Origin: Pomphorhynchus laevis
Taxonomy: Eukaryota > Acanthocephala > Palaeacanthocephala > Echinorhynchida > Pomphorhynchidae
Reading direction: 5' to 3'
Assembly: GCA_012934845.2 (NCBI GenBank)
Contig: WNNJ02003404.1
Coordinates: forward strand, 1-64,000
Length of the DNA: 64,000 nucleotides
Positions 10,137 to 25,100 of this stretch are shown here, piece by piece (within the stretch, counting starts at the first letter, position 1; each line of letters opens with the position of its first letter). The position numbers were made by a program, and so were the translations under genes. Under the pieces are notes generated by a model. The model had not been told where the DNA came from and searched no databases. It worked only from the letters and a program-made list of their open reading frames with translations.

Positions 10137-13100
10137 ATTTATAAGCAATGAGTAATTCTGATGTTGAAGGCGAAATTCGACTTACAAATGTAGACCACAC
10201 TGCATTTGGAGTACCTCTAGCCGGTAGATCAATTGACTGGATAAACATTATCCAACGTCCTAATGTCGTGCTTCGTTTTATTTCATGGGTATGTTTAATA
10301 TCTAGTTACACTAATTTAAATATCCCAAAGTTCATCTTAGAATTAAATTTACTAAATATTTCCTATTCTATCTTAGTATTACTCACTGCTTACAACATCG
10401 CTATTCATAGGAGCTTAAGCTATTCCGTAAATTTTTAATTATTTTTTCAAATAGCAAATAATCAAATATATAACTTATTCGATATATTTATCGATATATA
10501 TAATTGTTCGTAAATTGTATGAAATGAAAAGAGAAGATACATTACCTTCAATCGTAAATTATTATTTTCTTTAATTTATTGTTATTCAATTAATTGGTAT
10601 TTTAAGTAAGATAATTGGTAAGAAAGGATAACAATATTTTTTAAACAAAACATTAGTTTTACATATATTATTATACGTAATTATTATCTTTTAATCATAA
10701 TATTATTATATGATAATATTATTATGATATTATATCTTATTATTATCTTTTTATAAAGAATGTTACTCGCAAATGGGTCGTTACAATAATTACTGTTTTA
10801 ATATTAAAGTTATGCTTTGCGTGACATTCGCAATGTCATTCCTGCAGCTTTCTGAATTGCAAAGCTAATACGTCTACAAATGTTGGTAATGCAATTCGAA
10901 TATATTAGTTGACGATTATGTACGATTTTACGTAATGCTTTAAGTAATAGATTGCCTAGTTCAACTCAGATGACTGATACTTTCGATTTTATTGCTGGAA
11001 TGAATACTTCTGAGACAGTATTTATAACACTTTGTGTTCGCCCAGTCAGCCAATAAATTTAAAGCATGCGTAATCGAACAACAACACAACGCTAGACATT
11101 TGTATCGTCCTTAAGGGACTAATCAGTAGCGGGAACATTACCACATCTATTGGCACCTTAACACAAACTGCCACAAGTACATTGATGTAGTTCTCCACTG
11201 ATCTATAAATAGATTCAAATTTAAAATATATTTATTAATAAGAATTTTTAATTTATATATAGATTCATTCAATTAAAAAGTTTAAATTATAAACATTAAG
11301 ATTTGAATAAAAATAAAAATTTTTAATTTAATTTAATAAATAGTTTAATTGTTTAATAAAATCAAAAATTGTTTAATTTTAATGACGAATTTAATTAGTT
11401 CGTCGATATCCTTTGTTTATGCATTTTAAAATCTCTCATCCTTATTCCAAAGTTATATAAATTTAGTTGTTCATCTTAAGTGTCATCCGATAGTCCGGGT
11501 ATCGGATTTTCAGAGGCAAAGTGAGTATAAGACTAATCTGTGTATATCGGTTACTAGTAACAGATCACAACTCCTCTTCTATACCCCAAGTCGATCAAGC
11601 TGAAAAATCGATTTCTAGCATCCTTACTACATGTTTCAACCAGCTTTTATCAAAGTGCAAGAAAGTCCGTATACCCCACGCTGCTCACGGATAACGAAAT
11701 TTGAACGTTATCTTTCATACTACTTAGTATTTTCCGCGACAGAAAATTATTTTACCGTCTGTACTCGAGATACTTAATTTAGTTATTATTAATAGTTCAC
11801 AATCGTAGGTGATAGTTGATGGGACAATTGAGCGGTGAATTTAGAATTTTGTTTTGTTGCTCAACTCCTTTACCACGAAGGATCTACACAATGAACATAT
11901 AGGTGAGTCCGATGATAAGATTCTTTCACCGATCTTCTGACTATTACTATTGCTAGTAAATTAAATCAGCTAACTGAGTCTACGTATTTAATATAATTAT
12001 AAAATAAACAGAACATATTAATGCTAAATCAAAATTTAATAATTAAATAATAAAATTAATAATTGCTTTTAGATTTTCTATAATTTAAATTTTCTATAAT
12101 TTAAATCAAGTTAAAAAAATGAAATTTAAAATAAACGTCATTTTTATGAATTGAGTAATAAATAACAGACGTTGTATCAGAATAATAATTAGAGGTCATC
12201 AGGAGGAACTGCTATGCTATCAGGTTTCGGCCCCTAACTCCTCTACCCAACATAGCAGCGGGGCCAAATACATGCTAATGATGTATTTCCTCTGATAAAA
12301 CTATCTAGTATCTTATTCTAATACAAAGTATATTATTTATTATCCATCCATAAAAATTTGCCACTTAAGAGTTTAAATTTATTCTTTATATTATTGTGTT
12401 GATTTATATATTTTACTATTTTCTGCTTGATGTTATTTTTATAGTAACCTAGTTTAAAATATGTATCTATTAAATTATTTAAATGATTTTGAAGAAAGCC
12501 AATATCATTACATATTGTTGCAATTCTTAAAATTTCATTATTTAATGTATTATATTTTATATTATATGGTATGCATGAATGCTCATGCAAAAATATGTTT
12601 CTTGTAAATTTAAATATGTCATCTTTACTATATAAATTAATAGTAGTTTTAGTTAATGTTAATTTAATGTTCATATCCAGATATACACCTTCTTTATCAT
12701 TAATATTGGTTTTGTTAAGAATAAGGCTTTCTGGATAAATGTGCTCACTAATTGAATAAAAATCATTGGAATTAAATACACATATATCATCAATGTAGCG
12801 AAACATATTTCATATATTTATATTGTTTAGATTTAGTTTTTACACAGTTATGAACAAATTCATATTCTATAAAGCTTAAAAACAAGTCAGCTATAATTGG
12901 GCTACTATTACCACCCATTGGAACACCTTTTACTTGTCTAAATATAGATGTCCCTACTTTTAAATAATTTTGATTTATCAAAATATTTAAGGATTCTATT
13001 AATTCAATTTTATCCATATATTTATATTTATTTGATGGTTTAATTTTTGTTAGATAGGCGTTATAATTATTATAACATATATATGTATATCTTTTTCCGA

Positions 13101-16100
13101 ATATAAATTAATTAATTTTACTAACGCTTCTTTAATATCTACTAAATCTAGATTTGTATAAAGAGTACTAAAATCGTATGTATTTATATTTTGAAAATTT
13201 ATTCCTTTTGTCTGTTCTAAAAATTCTTTTGTAGAATTAATACTGAAATAGTGTTTTATACCAGTATTAATTTCGATTACCTTGCAATATTTTTTAAAGT
13301 GTGCTTTAATTACTTTAAGTATTTAATTCATATAGACAGAAAGTGGTTTTAATGTACATTTAAACGTACTACATATGAACTTAGGTTTTATTGGATTTTT
13401 ATGTAATTTTGGATTCCAATATAATATAGGTATAGTTTTATTATCTAATTCAACCTTTATACCCTTTTTATCCATTATAGAACAGTGACTTGTAATAATT
13501 GTTTCTAAACTCAACTCACTACGTTCATATGTTGGATTTACATTTAAATCATTGGAATTAACCTCTTTCATTAGTATATCATAATAAAGTTTTTTGCATA
13601 TGAAGACAAAGTTATTACTAGCTTTATCAATAGTTGTTATTATATAGTTATCCTTTAATTTAGTAAGTTCTTTATACATATCTTTATTAATTTTATCTTT
13701 CCTTGTTATTATTTAATCTATATTTATATCCTTTTGATAGCAGCTTTATTAATTCACAATTTTCAATTAATTCTAGATTATGGGTACATATATGTTCATT
13801 TATTTTATCAAAACTAAGACTTTTACAATTGCATTCTGTTTCCATTATGTTTCTAATATTATCTTTACATATTGATTTTAATTCTTTATTATAATTACAA
13901 ATTTTTCGTCCTAATGGTGGTATGAGTTTATACCTTATTTTAGGAATATATTTACTTAAATCTGACCCTATTATTTCTTTACTTTTAGAATTATTTAAAA
14001 GTCCGGCTATATTTATGTTATCTATACATTTATTAATGAAGTTTATGGTTAATGTATATTTTCTATTGTTATTATTAACATTTATTGTACGATTATAGTA
14101 TTTTATATTACAATAACTGTCTATTATACAACTTAGCCTATCATAGTCGTTAATTAATTTTTGATTTATTGAACATATGATATCTTTAGAAAAACTTCTT
14201 ATATTTACATAAAGATCTTTTAGCTTATTATCACTAAAAAGTTGTTTTAATATTTCTAATTGTTCATTTATATACATATCTTTTTTAATATTTTTAACTC
14301 TATTTTTCCTATTCCTTTTATCACCATGACTTCTTGGTTTGCGTTTAACCGGATTATTATAATAGAGTTGTTTATTATGTATTATACTACTTCTGCCAAT
14401 TCCTTGTATCACGTCATTCAATCCTAATGGGTACATGGAATTAAGCGTTTTAAAATTGGACTTTTAAGTATCTGAGCTACGACTCGATCGTTACGAATTC
14501 GTCATCCGCTAGGACCAACTGTGTAATCTGGCTTCGGAAAATTTATATCAACACATCCTTTCAAGTGTTGTCCTATATTCCAACTGTTTGACATTTGTTT
14601 GTAAAGCGATCTAACATCCGTTATAGGCCTCCGCATTTGAACGCAACAAAACAACGACAAATTATCGACTGCTCTGTTTTTATCTTAAGTTAAATATTAT
14701 TTTTAAATAGCAATGTTTATAAACTTTATTTAATTTTTAAATGAACGGTTCATTTGGGGATTTACATATATAGACACGTTTTCAGTTAATATGTACTATT
14801 GAAATATCTGTCGTCGTCTTTTGAGCTTAAGAAGGATAAATAATAGAATACTTTAGCCTTAATTTTAATTTAGATATTTCCTTAAAATACAGAAATTATT
14901 ATATGGAAATTAATATACAAATTATCACATAGAAATTAATAACTCTTATTACGTGATAAATACATAATAAGAGTTTAACAGCTCTTATTTGTTTATATAT
15001 TAGATGGAATTAATTTACGATTTACAGAATCACCCTAGATTAGAAGAAAGTACAAACGAATTTGCTTCTACATAAAGAAATAAAATAAAAATGAATAGGT
15101 ATGGCGAGTAAAACAATGTAATTTTATTTAATCTATCTATGTATATATACTTAATATAAATCATTTGGCTAATTTATTGATGACAGTAATGCTAATGTTT
15201 ATTTTAAATGGGGTTTAATTAATAATTAATTTATCAAGGTCTAATTTATTAAAATTAATTAAAATATAATAATAGCAGATGTTGCAAATGAAACTACTAT
15301 CGAAAAGACAGTCATGTCTTTATGTTTTACCTCATTACTGCTGGCTGCGGATATTCCTAGACGGCCTAAATAGTTTTACGGCATAATACGATTCTAGATG
15401 CGGTGCACAATTGTGCATTTTAAACAAGTAACGGAAATAACATAATATATATACACATTCGCATAATCTACACTGGGCGGTTTTCATGGGTTCGTCAAAG
15501 GTCGCTCGGTCCATTCAGCAGTAGGTGAGGTAGAGAAGTTTTGTCGGGACAATAGCCATCGTCTTGTATTGGCTAATTCCTTGACTTTTCTGCTGCATTT
15601 GACCGCATATCCATTCCCTTTGTGATCTCTTCTCTCAGGTCCCTTGGGTTGCCTGCGAGAATAGTGAACAGGGTGGAGATACTGCTGTACATCAAGCGAT
15701 TTTATTATGAAGACGACCCTGATGCGCGTCAGTTCTACCCTATTACGGGTGTGCCTCAAAGTTCACTACTTTCTCCAATCTTGTATCTTGCTGCCTTCAT
15801 TTATCTATTAAAAATATTTAAACGTGAACAACGTCTAGTGGTGTACGCTGATGATACCACAGCCCTGTTCTCTGGACACAGGTACAAGGACGTAGGCTCT
15901 GACATTAGCCGTTTCTTTTTAAGATTGAAATACCAGTTGCCCAAGTCCAATCTTGTTCTACACTCCGCGAAATCGCAGGTGGTCGTCTTTTATGGCACCC
16001 ATGCAACAAAGAAAAAGCTTAGGAGATTAGCAATCTCAGCGCTCTGATCCATATTTGCCTATAAACCACTCCCCACCTTTATAAGTTGAGTAAAATACCT

Positions 16101-19100
16101 GTGGTTCACCGTTTCGGTGAACTAGTCGGCGAAAGCTGACCTGGATAGACTAAAACATATCCTGAAGAAAGCTAGATGGGCTCTGAAACGGGCCTAGCAT
16201 CTGTCGTTGAAAGGGAAAATCCAGGTGCGCCTCCGGGCCACTTGGCCTATCTCGGGATTAGTCTTCTTTTCGAGAAGACGTCCTTCAGAGCAAATGCTAA
16301 GGTTTCTTAAGCTCCTCGTCTATTGTTTACCCAGCATAGTCCGCGGCAATTGGATCCTTGGGAGGTTAAAGATCCCGGGTGGTTCAGTCGGAAGGCGGCC
16401 TGTTGGATCGGTTGGGGGCTCAAATCCCCATGGATTTGAGGCCATAAAAAGCTAGAAGATGGTAAAGATTTCGATAACCCGAAGAAATTTTTTGATTGAC
16501 TATTCGAAGAAGTTTTCGGTTGACTATTGACTGTAAATACTCTTCCTTTGTGTTGTTATGTAACAAAATCATTTATTTATTTATTTACACTGGGCGTTAT
16601 TTCCGAAAGTTTGTACATTTGCAGCATCTGCAAATTAACTGGTATTTTCGCATAATAAACATTTGTCATAATAATAAATAAACTGGCATCTGCAAATGAA
16701 CAGCATCTGGTATTTCGATAATTCTGCTGCTATGTACTATTGTTCATAAGATTAACTTATCTATTCATATCATTTGTAAATGTATATATATCGTATTGAA
16801 CCTCATAATAGATATTGCATAAGTTTTTTCAAGTGTACAATTATTTATATTTAGACTAATGCTAGATTTATACTATTGAGATCCATCTTATACTATTAAG
16901 ATTTTCTCTATAATTGTATTCGGATGCATCACTCAAAATGCTTATAAGAATAACAAATGCATTATCAATAATGGATCACGATCTTGTTCAACAGCGGTTG
17001 CGATTGGAGTATTTTCATTCCTTACGAGCATCTGTTTCTTTGTATCGGATATTGTTTTTCAGTCGATAAGCAGCTTTAGAGAGAGAAAGAAAGTGGTCGT
17101 GTTAGATGGAATAGTTTCAGGTACGCATTTGCTTGAAATATATAACATAAATGCATTATTATATATTAGATATAATATTATATATAATATTATATATAAT
17201 ATTATATATTATACATTATTATATTCGATACACTATTATTAATAATATGAATTATTACAACTTCATAATTCAGAATTATTGGAGCTGGATCAAAGAAAAG
17301 AGGAAATTTTTTATTGATATTTCGCTAATTTCTGTTAGCATAACTTCATCTTAATTTATCCCATCTTAACTTTGGCGATGCTAACAGAAGTTAGCGAAAT
17401 ATCAAAAATAATCTTCTTTTCTTTGGTCCAGCTCCAATAATTATTTATCAATAATGGGTCATATTATCAACTATTTAAAAACTTCATAATTCATTAATTG
17501 TTGATCAAGGGGGATTTTTGTTAATTCAATGTCAACTAACATGTTAATTCATGGTAAGCTAATGTGTTAATTCAAAGTAAATTAACGTGTTAAGATGCTG
17601 TTAGAATTCTGTTGAGAATACAATGACATTTGTTGTATAAGTAAAAAGAAATTTATGATTTATTTATTATTCGGCTGTCCACGGTATGATTGGCGACAAC
17701 TGTAAGAGTTGTGACAACATTCGCCTAACTTGATGGCTGCTTCATAACACAAATGTGTGTTTTCTCTTGTATTCTTTAAAAAGTTGACATTCATTGATAA
17801 CCTACTGTGACCTTCATGCAGTTTATCATATTGGATTATGACCCGGAAAACTGATTCGGCTTATTGCTTGTTAAAAAGTATAATATATTGCTCTGAATGG
17901 AGTGCGGAAAAATAAATGCAATAAAAACCTTTAAAGCTACTGTCAGGATTATGTGTATTGCTGGAAGCAGTTGATATAGATAAATGTTTAATTGCGAAAT
18001 CTATACATATTTTAGATTTTAAAACGCTAGAATATTTGTGTAACATTTCGCAAGGCGTTGTATCATTGTCGTAGCTAGTCATAATTTCCGAACTAATTTT
18101 ATTTTTATCCAACGAGAAGTGGATAAAATGATCGGAAATAATCTTCTATAATCTATAATCTCAACTCCTTCGCGATACTTCGACTATCGTGATACTTAAA
18201 CGCAACTATCGGACTCTTTTCGACATACGATGTAGCATGAATAGAATAAACACTCACGTGATAAAACTGCGTTCGTATTGATTACCATTGAGACATATGC
18301 ACGCATTAATATCTAGTATATCGGTAGCGCCTCGAGTTTTGTGCAAACCTCAAAATTCATATTTGGTGAAATGACGGAAAGTGGCGGTGCCACCTTAAAT
18401 TCCAAAGCAGCAACCTACCAGCGATTAGGCTAAAATATCCTATAAGACAATGTTTTAAAATTGGAATCGAGTCAGTAGATTACACCATGGTTCCCGTCAT
18501 CTCCATACGCCCCCCCCCTTTGTATTTTTACAAGGATTCACATTATATATGCTTCATCCATTGCGTGAAAACATACATCATGGTAATATGCAACATGATG
18601 ATGTTTCTTCGATAACAATACGTCTTCATATGTTTCTGCTGTTTTCAGATGAAAGTTGTTGCGCGTACTCGCTACATCACTGTTATTAATAATAGAATCA
18701 TGCAATAACGTGTTCGTGAACATATGGTCGGAAAGCTCAATGTTCTCTTGTGTTATCAGCCTCCTGAATGTGGAAAGTGGTATTCGTTTTCATGAAGCTA
18801 TTTAATAATAAAATAAAGATTTTATTAAAAAAATACAACCGTATGTGGAAAACATTTCGTCAAAAAAATAGAATATATAGGCAAAAATCGAAGGATTAGT
18901 ACCACATAAGGAGAGGATTCTAGCAGACGGAGGCCAGCGGTCTTATCGCATGATCTCCATACCTCCCTTCTGTTCGAACACATCACCTCCTTCAAAGCTT
19001 TGTTCTTCCAGTCTGAAGGAGCCTTCCACTGCCCGTCTTCTTAAAGGACTTACGCTTCCGAACTCCACACCGCAGCCAAGGCTATCGCAGGTGAGACACC

Positions 19101-22100
19101 TTTGGAACTTAGCAGAGAAGTTTAGTGGTACCAGGTTTGCTTTGTAGTCAGCATTATTTTCTTTTGAATTTCCAACATGTTACTGTATCAGTGAAACAAC
19201 CACAATCGGAAGCCTCAAGCCTTTTTAGAACCATTCTTTTTTCCACACTATAGCAGTAGTAATTTCCAGAAGCGTTGTTGTCGTCCATCAGCGTTATAGT
19301 CGCAAGGTAGTCATTTCATAACCGTTGCAGTCATTGATTCTGTTATCTGATAGAACATCAATTACACCGACAATATTAAAGGTATCTACAGTGTCAACCT
19401 CTGAACTATAAGCCCAGATGACCTCACAATCCTATCACTGTCGTTTCCAATTCTGCTATCACTAAGAGCATCATCACACTCTCTTTCGGTTTCGATTCTG
19501 TTATCAGACAAGTTTTCAGATCGTTCATCTGCATCATCGATAGATCCCACGTCCTTCATCAGCGCTATAGTCCCATGGTAGTCATTCCCATAACCGTTGC
19601 AGTCATTGCTTCTGTTATCTGATAGAGCATCAATTAAACCGACAATATTAAAGGTATCTACAGTGTCAACCTCTGAACTATAAGCCCAGGTGTCCTCACA
19701 ATCCTGATCACTGTCGTTTCCAGTTCTGCTATCAATAAGAGCATCATCACACACTCTTTCGGTTTCGATTATGCTATCAGACAAGTCTTCAGATCGTTCA
19801 TCTGCATCATCGATAGATCCCACGTCCTCCATCAGCGCTATCGTCGCAAGGTAGTCATTCCCGTAACCGTTGCAGTCATTGCTTCTGTTATCTGATAGAA
19901 CCTCAATTTCACCGACAATATTAAAGGTATCGACAGTGTCAACCTCTGAACTATAAGCCCAGGTGTCCTTACAATCCTCATCACTGTCGTTTCCAGTTCT
20001 GCTATCAATAAAAGCATCATCACACTCTCTTTCGGTTTCGATTCTATTATCAGACAAGTCTTCAGATCGTTCATCTGCATCGTCGATAGATCCCACGTTG
20101 ATTTCTCCATGAACATATACAGTGCCATCACTGCCCTTGTTAAATACTTCATCTCAATCGTAACCTATGAACCCTTGGAAGTTGACTTCGACATGGTCAA
20201 TGTGAAAACGTAAAACACCCTTCGAATTAAGAAAACCCAACACGAAATGATTAAGAGAGCGTTCCAAGCGTTCAGAAAAATCCTCTCGATCATCCACAGT
20301 TTCCCCCTGACGACTGTCCAGCGTTGGCCATATCTTCAAGAACGATTCGTAAGCAAAATTCATCAGACCATTATCCCCCATAGTTGTTTTTTTAAAGTTA
20401 CTTACCAATCCCTTTGAAGCTCCGACGTGCACTGTTTCGTTCGTTGAAAATGAAGCTATTTCATAAAGCTGCTTTTGCATAGTTTTATATGGGTGTATCA
20501 ACAAATCGTCAATAGAGGTGTGTAAATGAACAACGCTTTTGGATCATCAAACAATTCAGAAAATACAGCTATTTCCAGTAAGAAAATACAGAATTTGGGG
20601 AAATAAAGGTAAACAAAGACTCAATGAACGTTCTACAGGTTAGTGATTTTGTTTCGGGTACCGGCGAGGAAGAATTACTTCCCCCAATCCCTAAAACAAG
20701 AAATTTAGGAAAAGTTACGTTGTTAAAAGCTATTGAAAGACATGCATAGTGCAATTGTTTTCTTCGAACATTCGCACTTAATTTTAAGAACAGAGTCGTG
20801 TATAACTCTGTCAGATACACGGAGACGACTATTAAGATATCGTTTGCTTCAGAAGAAGCTATGAATGAATATGATACATATTTTCAAGCAAATTTAAAAG
20901 ATATTTGCAAGTTTGAATCAAAGCCTATAATGACCAACCTCAAAATCAACAATCTTCTAGTTCCACTTGAAGATGAAGATTTAGTCAATCTTACCCAGCT
21001 GTTTAAAATACATAACGTTATACCGCTGAGAGATCGATATGGTAACCAGATAAACAAAGGTTTTTGTTCGGCCTCGGTTGGCCAGTCCGAACCGGTTTCT
21101 AGAAATCACTGCAACCCCTTTCTGGGTATAAATCTTAAGTTTACTACTGTTTCTTCCGAAGAGTATACATACCCGCACTGCAGCCGGCGTGGGCAAGAAA
21201 ATACCCCTTTTTCTTGAGAGGCATTTTGCAAAATGCCTCCTTTTCTCTTCGGCTCACGCCGTCCCCCCCGTTAAAAATCGTTAAGCCATACCAAACGAAG
21301 CACCGTAGGGAAAATAAAGATGCTGCCCAGGAGCAAGTGCCTCCCCTAGACGGGGCTGGTAGTGGGAAGGGTAACCTTCCTGGACCTAGCTCTGTCTAGG
21401 TAGGCGATCCCCCATCCAACTAATCCATCACAATGCAGAGTACTCGTGAGCCTTTTTCACTGAATGTCCTTCAGTGGAATTCGGGATGTGCTTCTGCATT
21501 TAAACTTTTATCTCGTAGAGATGCAGATGTTATAGTCCTTCAGAAGACGCTGTCTATCCGTCTTCTCCAGGACATTACTTGATTTATCCCAAAGCATATC
21601 TGTACCCACTATACTCCGTACATAACCCCACCTCACTCCTCTTCATCTCAAGGGCTCTTGACCTTAGTTAAGTGCTCCTTAAGGTCCTCCCTCCTATTAA
21701 ACTACTCATGTCCGGCCATGCCTTGTTTAGTAGTTTCACTCAGTAAAAACGGAAAAAGCCTCAGTCTAGCCAATGTCTACATCCGTCCAGGGGAAATTCA
21801 CAAGAACCGTGACCTCCTGGATAGTATTATTGACAGCGGTTATGACATGATACTTGGGGATTTCAACGACAGAACTGGTCGTTGGATCAACGCAGCGCTT
21901 CGCAGAGCTAGGAACGGTTGTCTTATTCACAAACCCCCATCCCCACCTTTCATTGCACATCAACAAATTCTATCCTCGACATTTTACTGCTTCAATCGAG
22001 GTGGTTGTTAAAACCCCTCTACACGGAGCAGTCGCGCTAGCAATTGTCCACCTCTCATGACCAAATTCGTTGGAGAATTGAGGAAGATATGTTGCTTCGC

Positions 22101-25100
22101 AGAAGGTTTCACTTTGATCTGATCAGAGTGGACTTATTTCAGGCGGCTATCCAACTCTTTCCCCGAATAGGAAATGAGAGTCTGACCAAATTTAATACCT
22201 ACCTCTTTTCGCAAGCTACCGCGATTCTATCGACTACCTATAAAGGTCGTATATACAATCGCACTCCGACGAAACCAAATGTCCTAGCAAAATTACTGAA
22301 CCTCCCTAATATCTCTGCTTCCGCCAAACATACCATTTCGAATGAATACTAAAGCACTAAATACAGGTTCCAGCTGAGTCTGGATAGGACGAGTATCGCT
22401 CGCCTTAATCCTTCTCAGTCTTCCTTTTAAAAGATTTTCAAGAAGGAGAAGTTTGTTTGCTCGAAGGATAGAGCATTTAGTTGGATAGGAAATGCAGGCC
22501 TTTAAAAGGTTTTGGAGGCATCACTAGCCTTACACAAATATGGAGCCACTCAATCACCTCAACCAATCCCGCCTTGGTGTAACTTCAGTAGTAGGGATCT
22601 ATCTTTTACGGATATTTTTAACTCCTGGGGTCCACTCCAGGGCACCTCCAAATCCGTCGTTCCACTTTTTTCTCGGGTCTGTCAGCTTTTGACAGCTGAT
22701 CAGAGTTGAGATGTGGCCGTCACAATGCTTTTAGCCTCCTCATCCGATGTAGCAGGCATCAATATTAGTAAGCGTGTTTTTATTCCTAAGAAAAAATCCT
22801 GCTTATGTCCTAAAGACCTGCGACCCATTTCGATTCAAAATTCCCTCGTGTCGATTTACGAAAAAGCGCTTGCGCGTAAAATCCGCGACCATTTAAGTAG
22901 GCGAAATTTAACCCCACTAAGTTTCTATGGGTACGTCAAAGGTCGCTCGGTCCATTCAGCAGTAGGTGAGGTGGATCAGTTTTGTCGGGAGAATAGCCAT
23001 CGCCTAGTTGTGGCTATTTTCCTTGACTTTGCTGCATTTGACCGCATCTCCATTCCTTTTGTGATCTCTTCTTTTAGGTCCCTCGGGTTGCTTGCGAGAA
23101 TTGTGAACAGGGTGGAGATCCTGCTGTACACCAAACGGTTTTATTATGAAGACGACCCTGATGCGCGTCAGTTCTACCCTATTACGGGTGTGCCTCAAGG
23201 TTCACCTCTTTTTCCTATCTTATATCTTGCAGCCTCCATTAATCTATTCGAAATATTTAAACGCGAACAACGTCTTGTGGTGTATGCTGATGACACCACA
23301 GCCCTGTTCTCTGGACACAGGTGTAAAGGCGTAGTTTCTGACATCAGCCGCTTCTTTTTAAGATTAAAAGACCAGTTACCCGTATCCAATCTTATTTTAA
23401 ACTCCGCCAAATCGCAGGCGGTTGTCTTTCATGGCACCACTGCAACAAAAATAAAAACTTAAGAGATCAGCACTCTTTGCACTCTCCTCCATATTTGCCT
23501 CTGAACCACTTCCCACCTTCACAAGTCGAGTAAAATACCTGCGGTTCACCGTTACGGTGAATTGGTCTGCGAAAGCTAGCCTGGATAGACTTAAACGTAT
23601 CCTGAAGAAAGCTAGGTGGGCTCTGAAACGGGCTCAGCATCTGTCATTGAATGGGAAAACCCAGGTGCACCTTTGGGGTACCTGGGCTATCTCGGGACTA
23701 GTCTTCTTCTCACGAGGACGTCCCTCTGAGCAAATACTAAGGTTTCTTAAGCTCCTCGTCTTTCGTTCACCCAGCATAGTCCGCGCCGATTGGATTCTTC
23801 GAGGGGAGGGTAAAAAACCCGGGTGGTTCAGTCTGAAGGCGGCTTTTGAATCGGTTGGGGGCTTATATCCCCCTGGATTTGAGGCCATGAAGAAAGGGAA
23901 GACTGCAAGAAAGAAATGAACTGTGGTTTCTGTCTTTAACTGTCACTCTTAACTGACTGTTATTACTTTTTTCTCATTTATGTTTTTGTGATTTAATAAA
24001 ATCTTTATTATTATTACAAACTGTCAATTTTTCAGTTGAAAAAGGTTTATTGAACAAATAATAAACTTTAATACATATTTGATATCTAAATATTATAATA
24101 TAAATAAATATAAGACACCCAAAATGAACGCGAGAAGGAAATGAAAAGAAGCAATTCATACGTCTTCTACATATCGCGATGATGGTATTATCCAAAACGA
24201 TGCGAGCGACAACCTGCAACTGAGTCATTTAGAATACGCCACATACATCTAAATTTTACTGAAACATCATCTTAAAGATAAAGCTGATCCGAGCTGGTCT
24301 AAGTACACCAAATGAACAACATAAACCACATCTATTAACAACATTAAGATATATTACTCGATCCATGTTTGTCCGAAGAGGTTGATTAGACAAAATAACA
24401 TAGGCCCTTAATTAAATAAGTAGGCCCTTTAGTTTGTAAAAGTTGTCAAAGTGCGATTGTTAAAGCAATCCCCTGCGAATTTTAAGCTTTTAGTGGACGG
24501 TTGGATAGCTGCAACTTGTCTTTAGTCTAACAAATTTGATTGCTTTAGAAACGAAATCTTAACATTAAAAACATTGATTTGGTATCATCAATATATACCA
24601 CGATATTTTGACTGCGCAATAAGAGTTAATAAAGATAAATGAATGCGATAAATATAATTTAAAAGAGATGAAAATCAATAATAGAGTAGAAATAACTAAC
24701 ATACGGATCATCTTTGTGGTATAAGCGCTTGATGTATGGCAGTATTTCGTTAGCAATTCTCGTAGATATCTTCAAGTACTTAAGAAAGGTAACAACAATG
24801 GGGATAAAAACACGGTAAAATGCAGTCTTGATAAGCTAATAATAGAGCGACAATAATATAAGCTAACCATATGCGGGGTAGCCGCAAATGTGCGAAATAA
24901 TTTCCTGGTATCGAACATTTCTGCTTTTCGCGACGAGATCGAATCGTCATTTGAAGGTCTTGATTTTAGACTGGGAAATGGTCAGCGATCTCAATTCTGT
25001 GTCCTTTATCGTTCTCCGTTCTCTGCACTAAGATCTGACTTTCTTAAACTACATTTGATGAGTTTATCTTCGTATCCTCTGATTCTGCTTTTAGGTGATT

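Larger units (their letters stand above)
11945..14450 (-). mobile_element. Penelope-like retroelement copy 1, in synaptogyrin intron 1
   Basis: Coding part 14436-12333 on -, followed by a ~400-bp 3' end (12330-11945) that contains a hammerhead-like stem and the AT-rich terminal repeat also found solo at 2.6, 7.4 and 37.8 kb. The 5' limit is uncertain (14436-14700). A second, more decayed copy lies at 32.5-35.1 kb. The host intron is in the opposite orientation. Assignment to Penelope-like elements rests on the RT type, the 3' hammerhead and the lack of LTRs. Confidence 0.65.

Noticed and set aside
10148-10438. 96-residue stand-alone protein
   Set aside because: After codon 47 there is a consensus donor, and the family sequence continues in frame at 16901; the remaining codons are intron.
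14451-14700. Hammerhead upstream of the Penelope-like ORF (GGATGA, a palindrome and GTC on -)
   Set aside because: The GAAA box reads TAAC and helix I does not pair; too weak.
18950-19147. 65-codon ORF on + conserved in the repeat at 61.3 kb
   Set aside because: It is antisense to the LINE-type tail, and the opposite strand carries an equally conserved frame ending in a stop with a 3' UTR; treated as a shadow.
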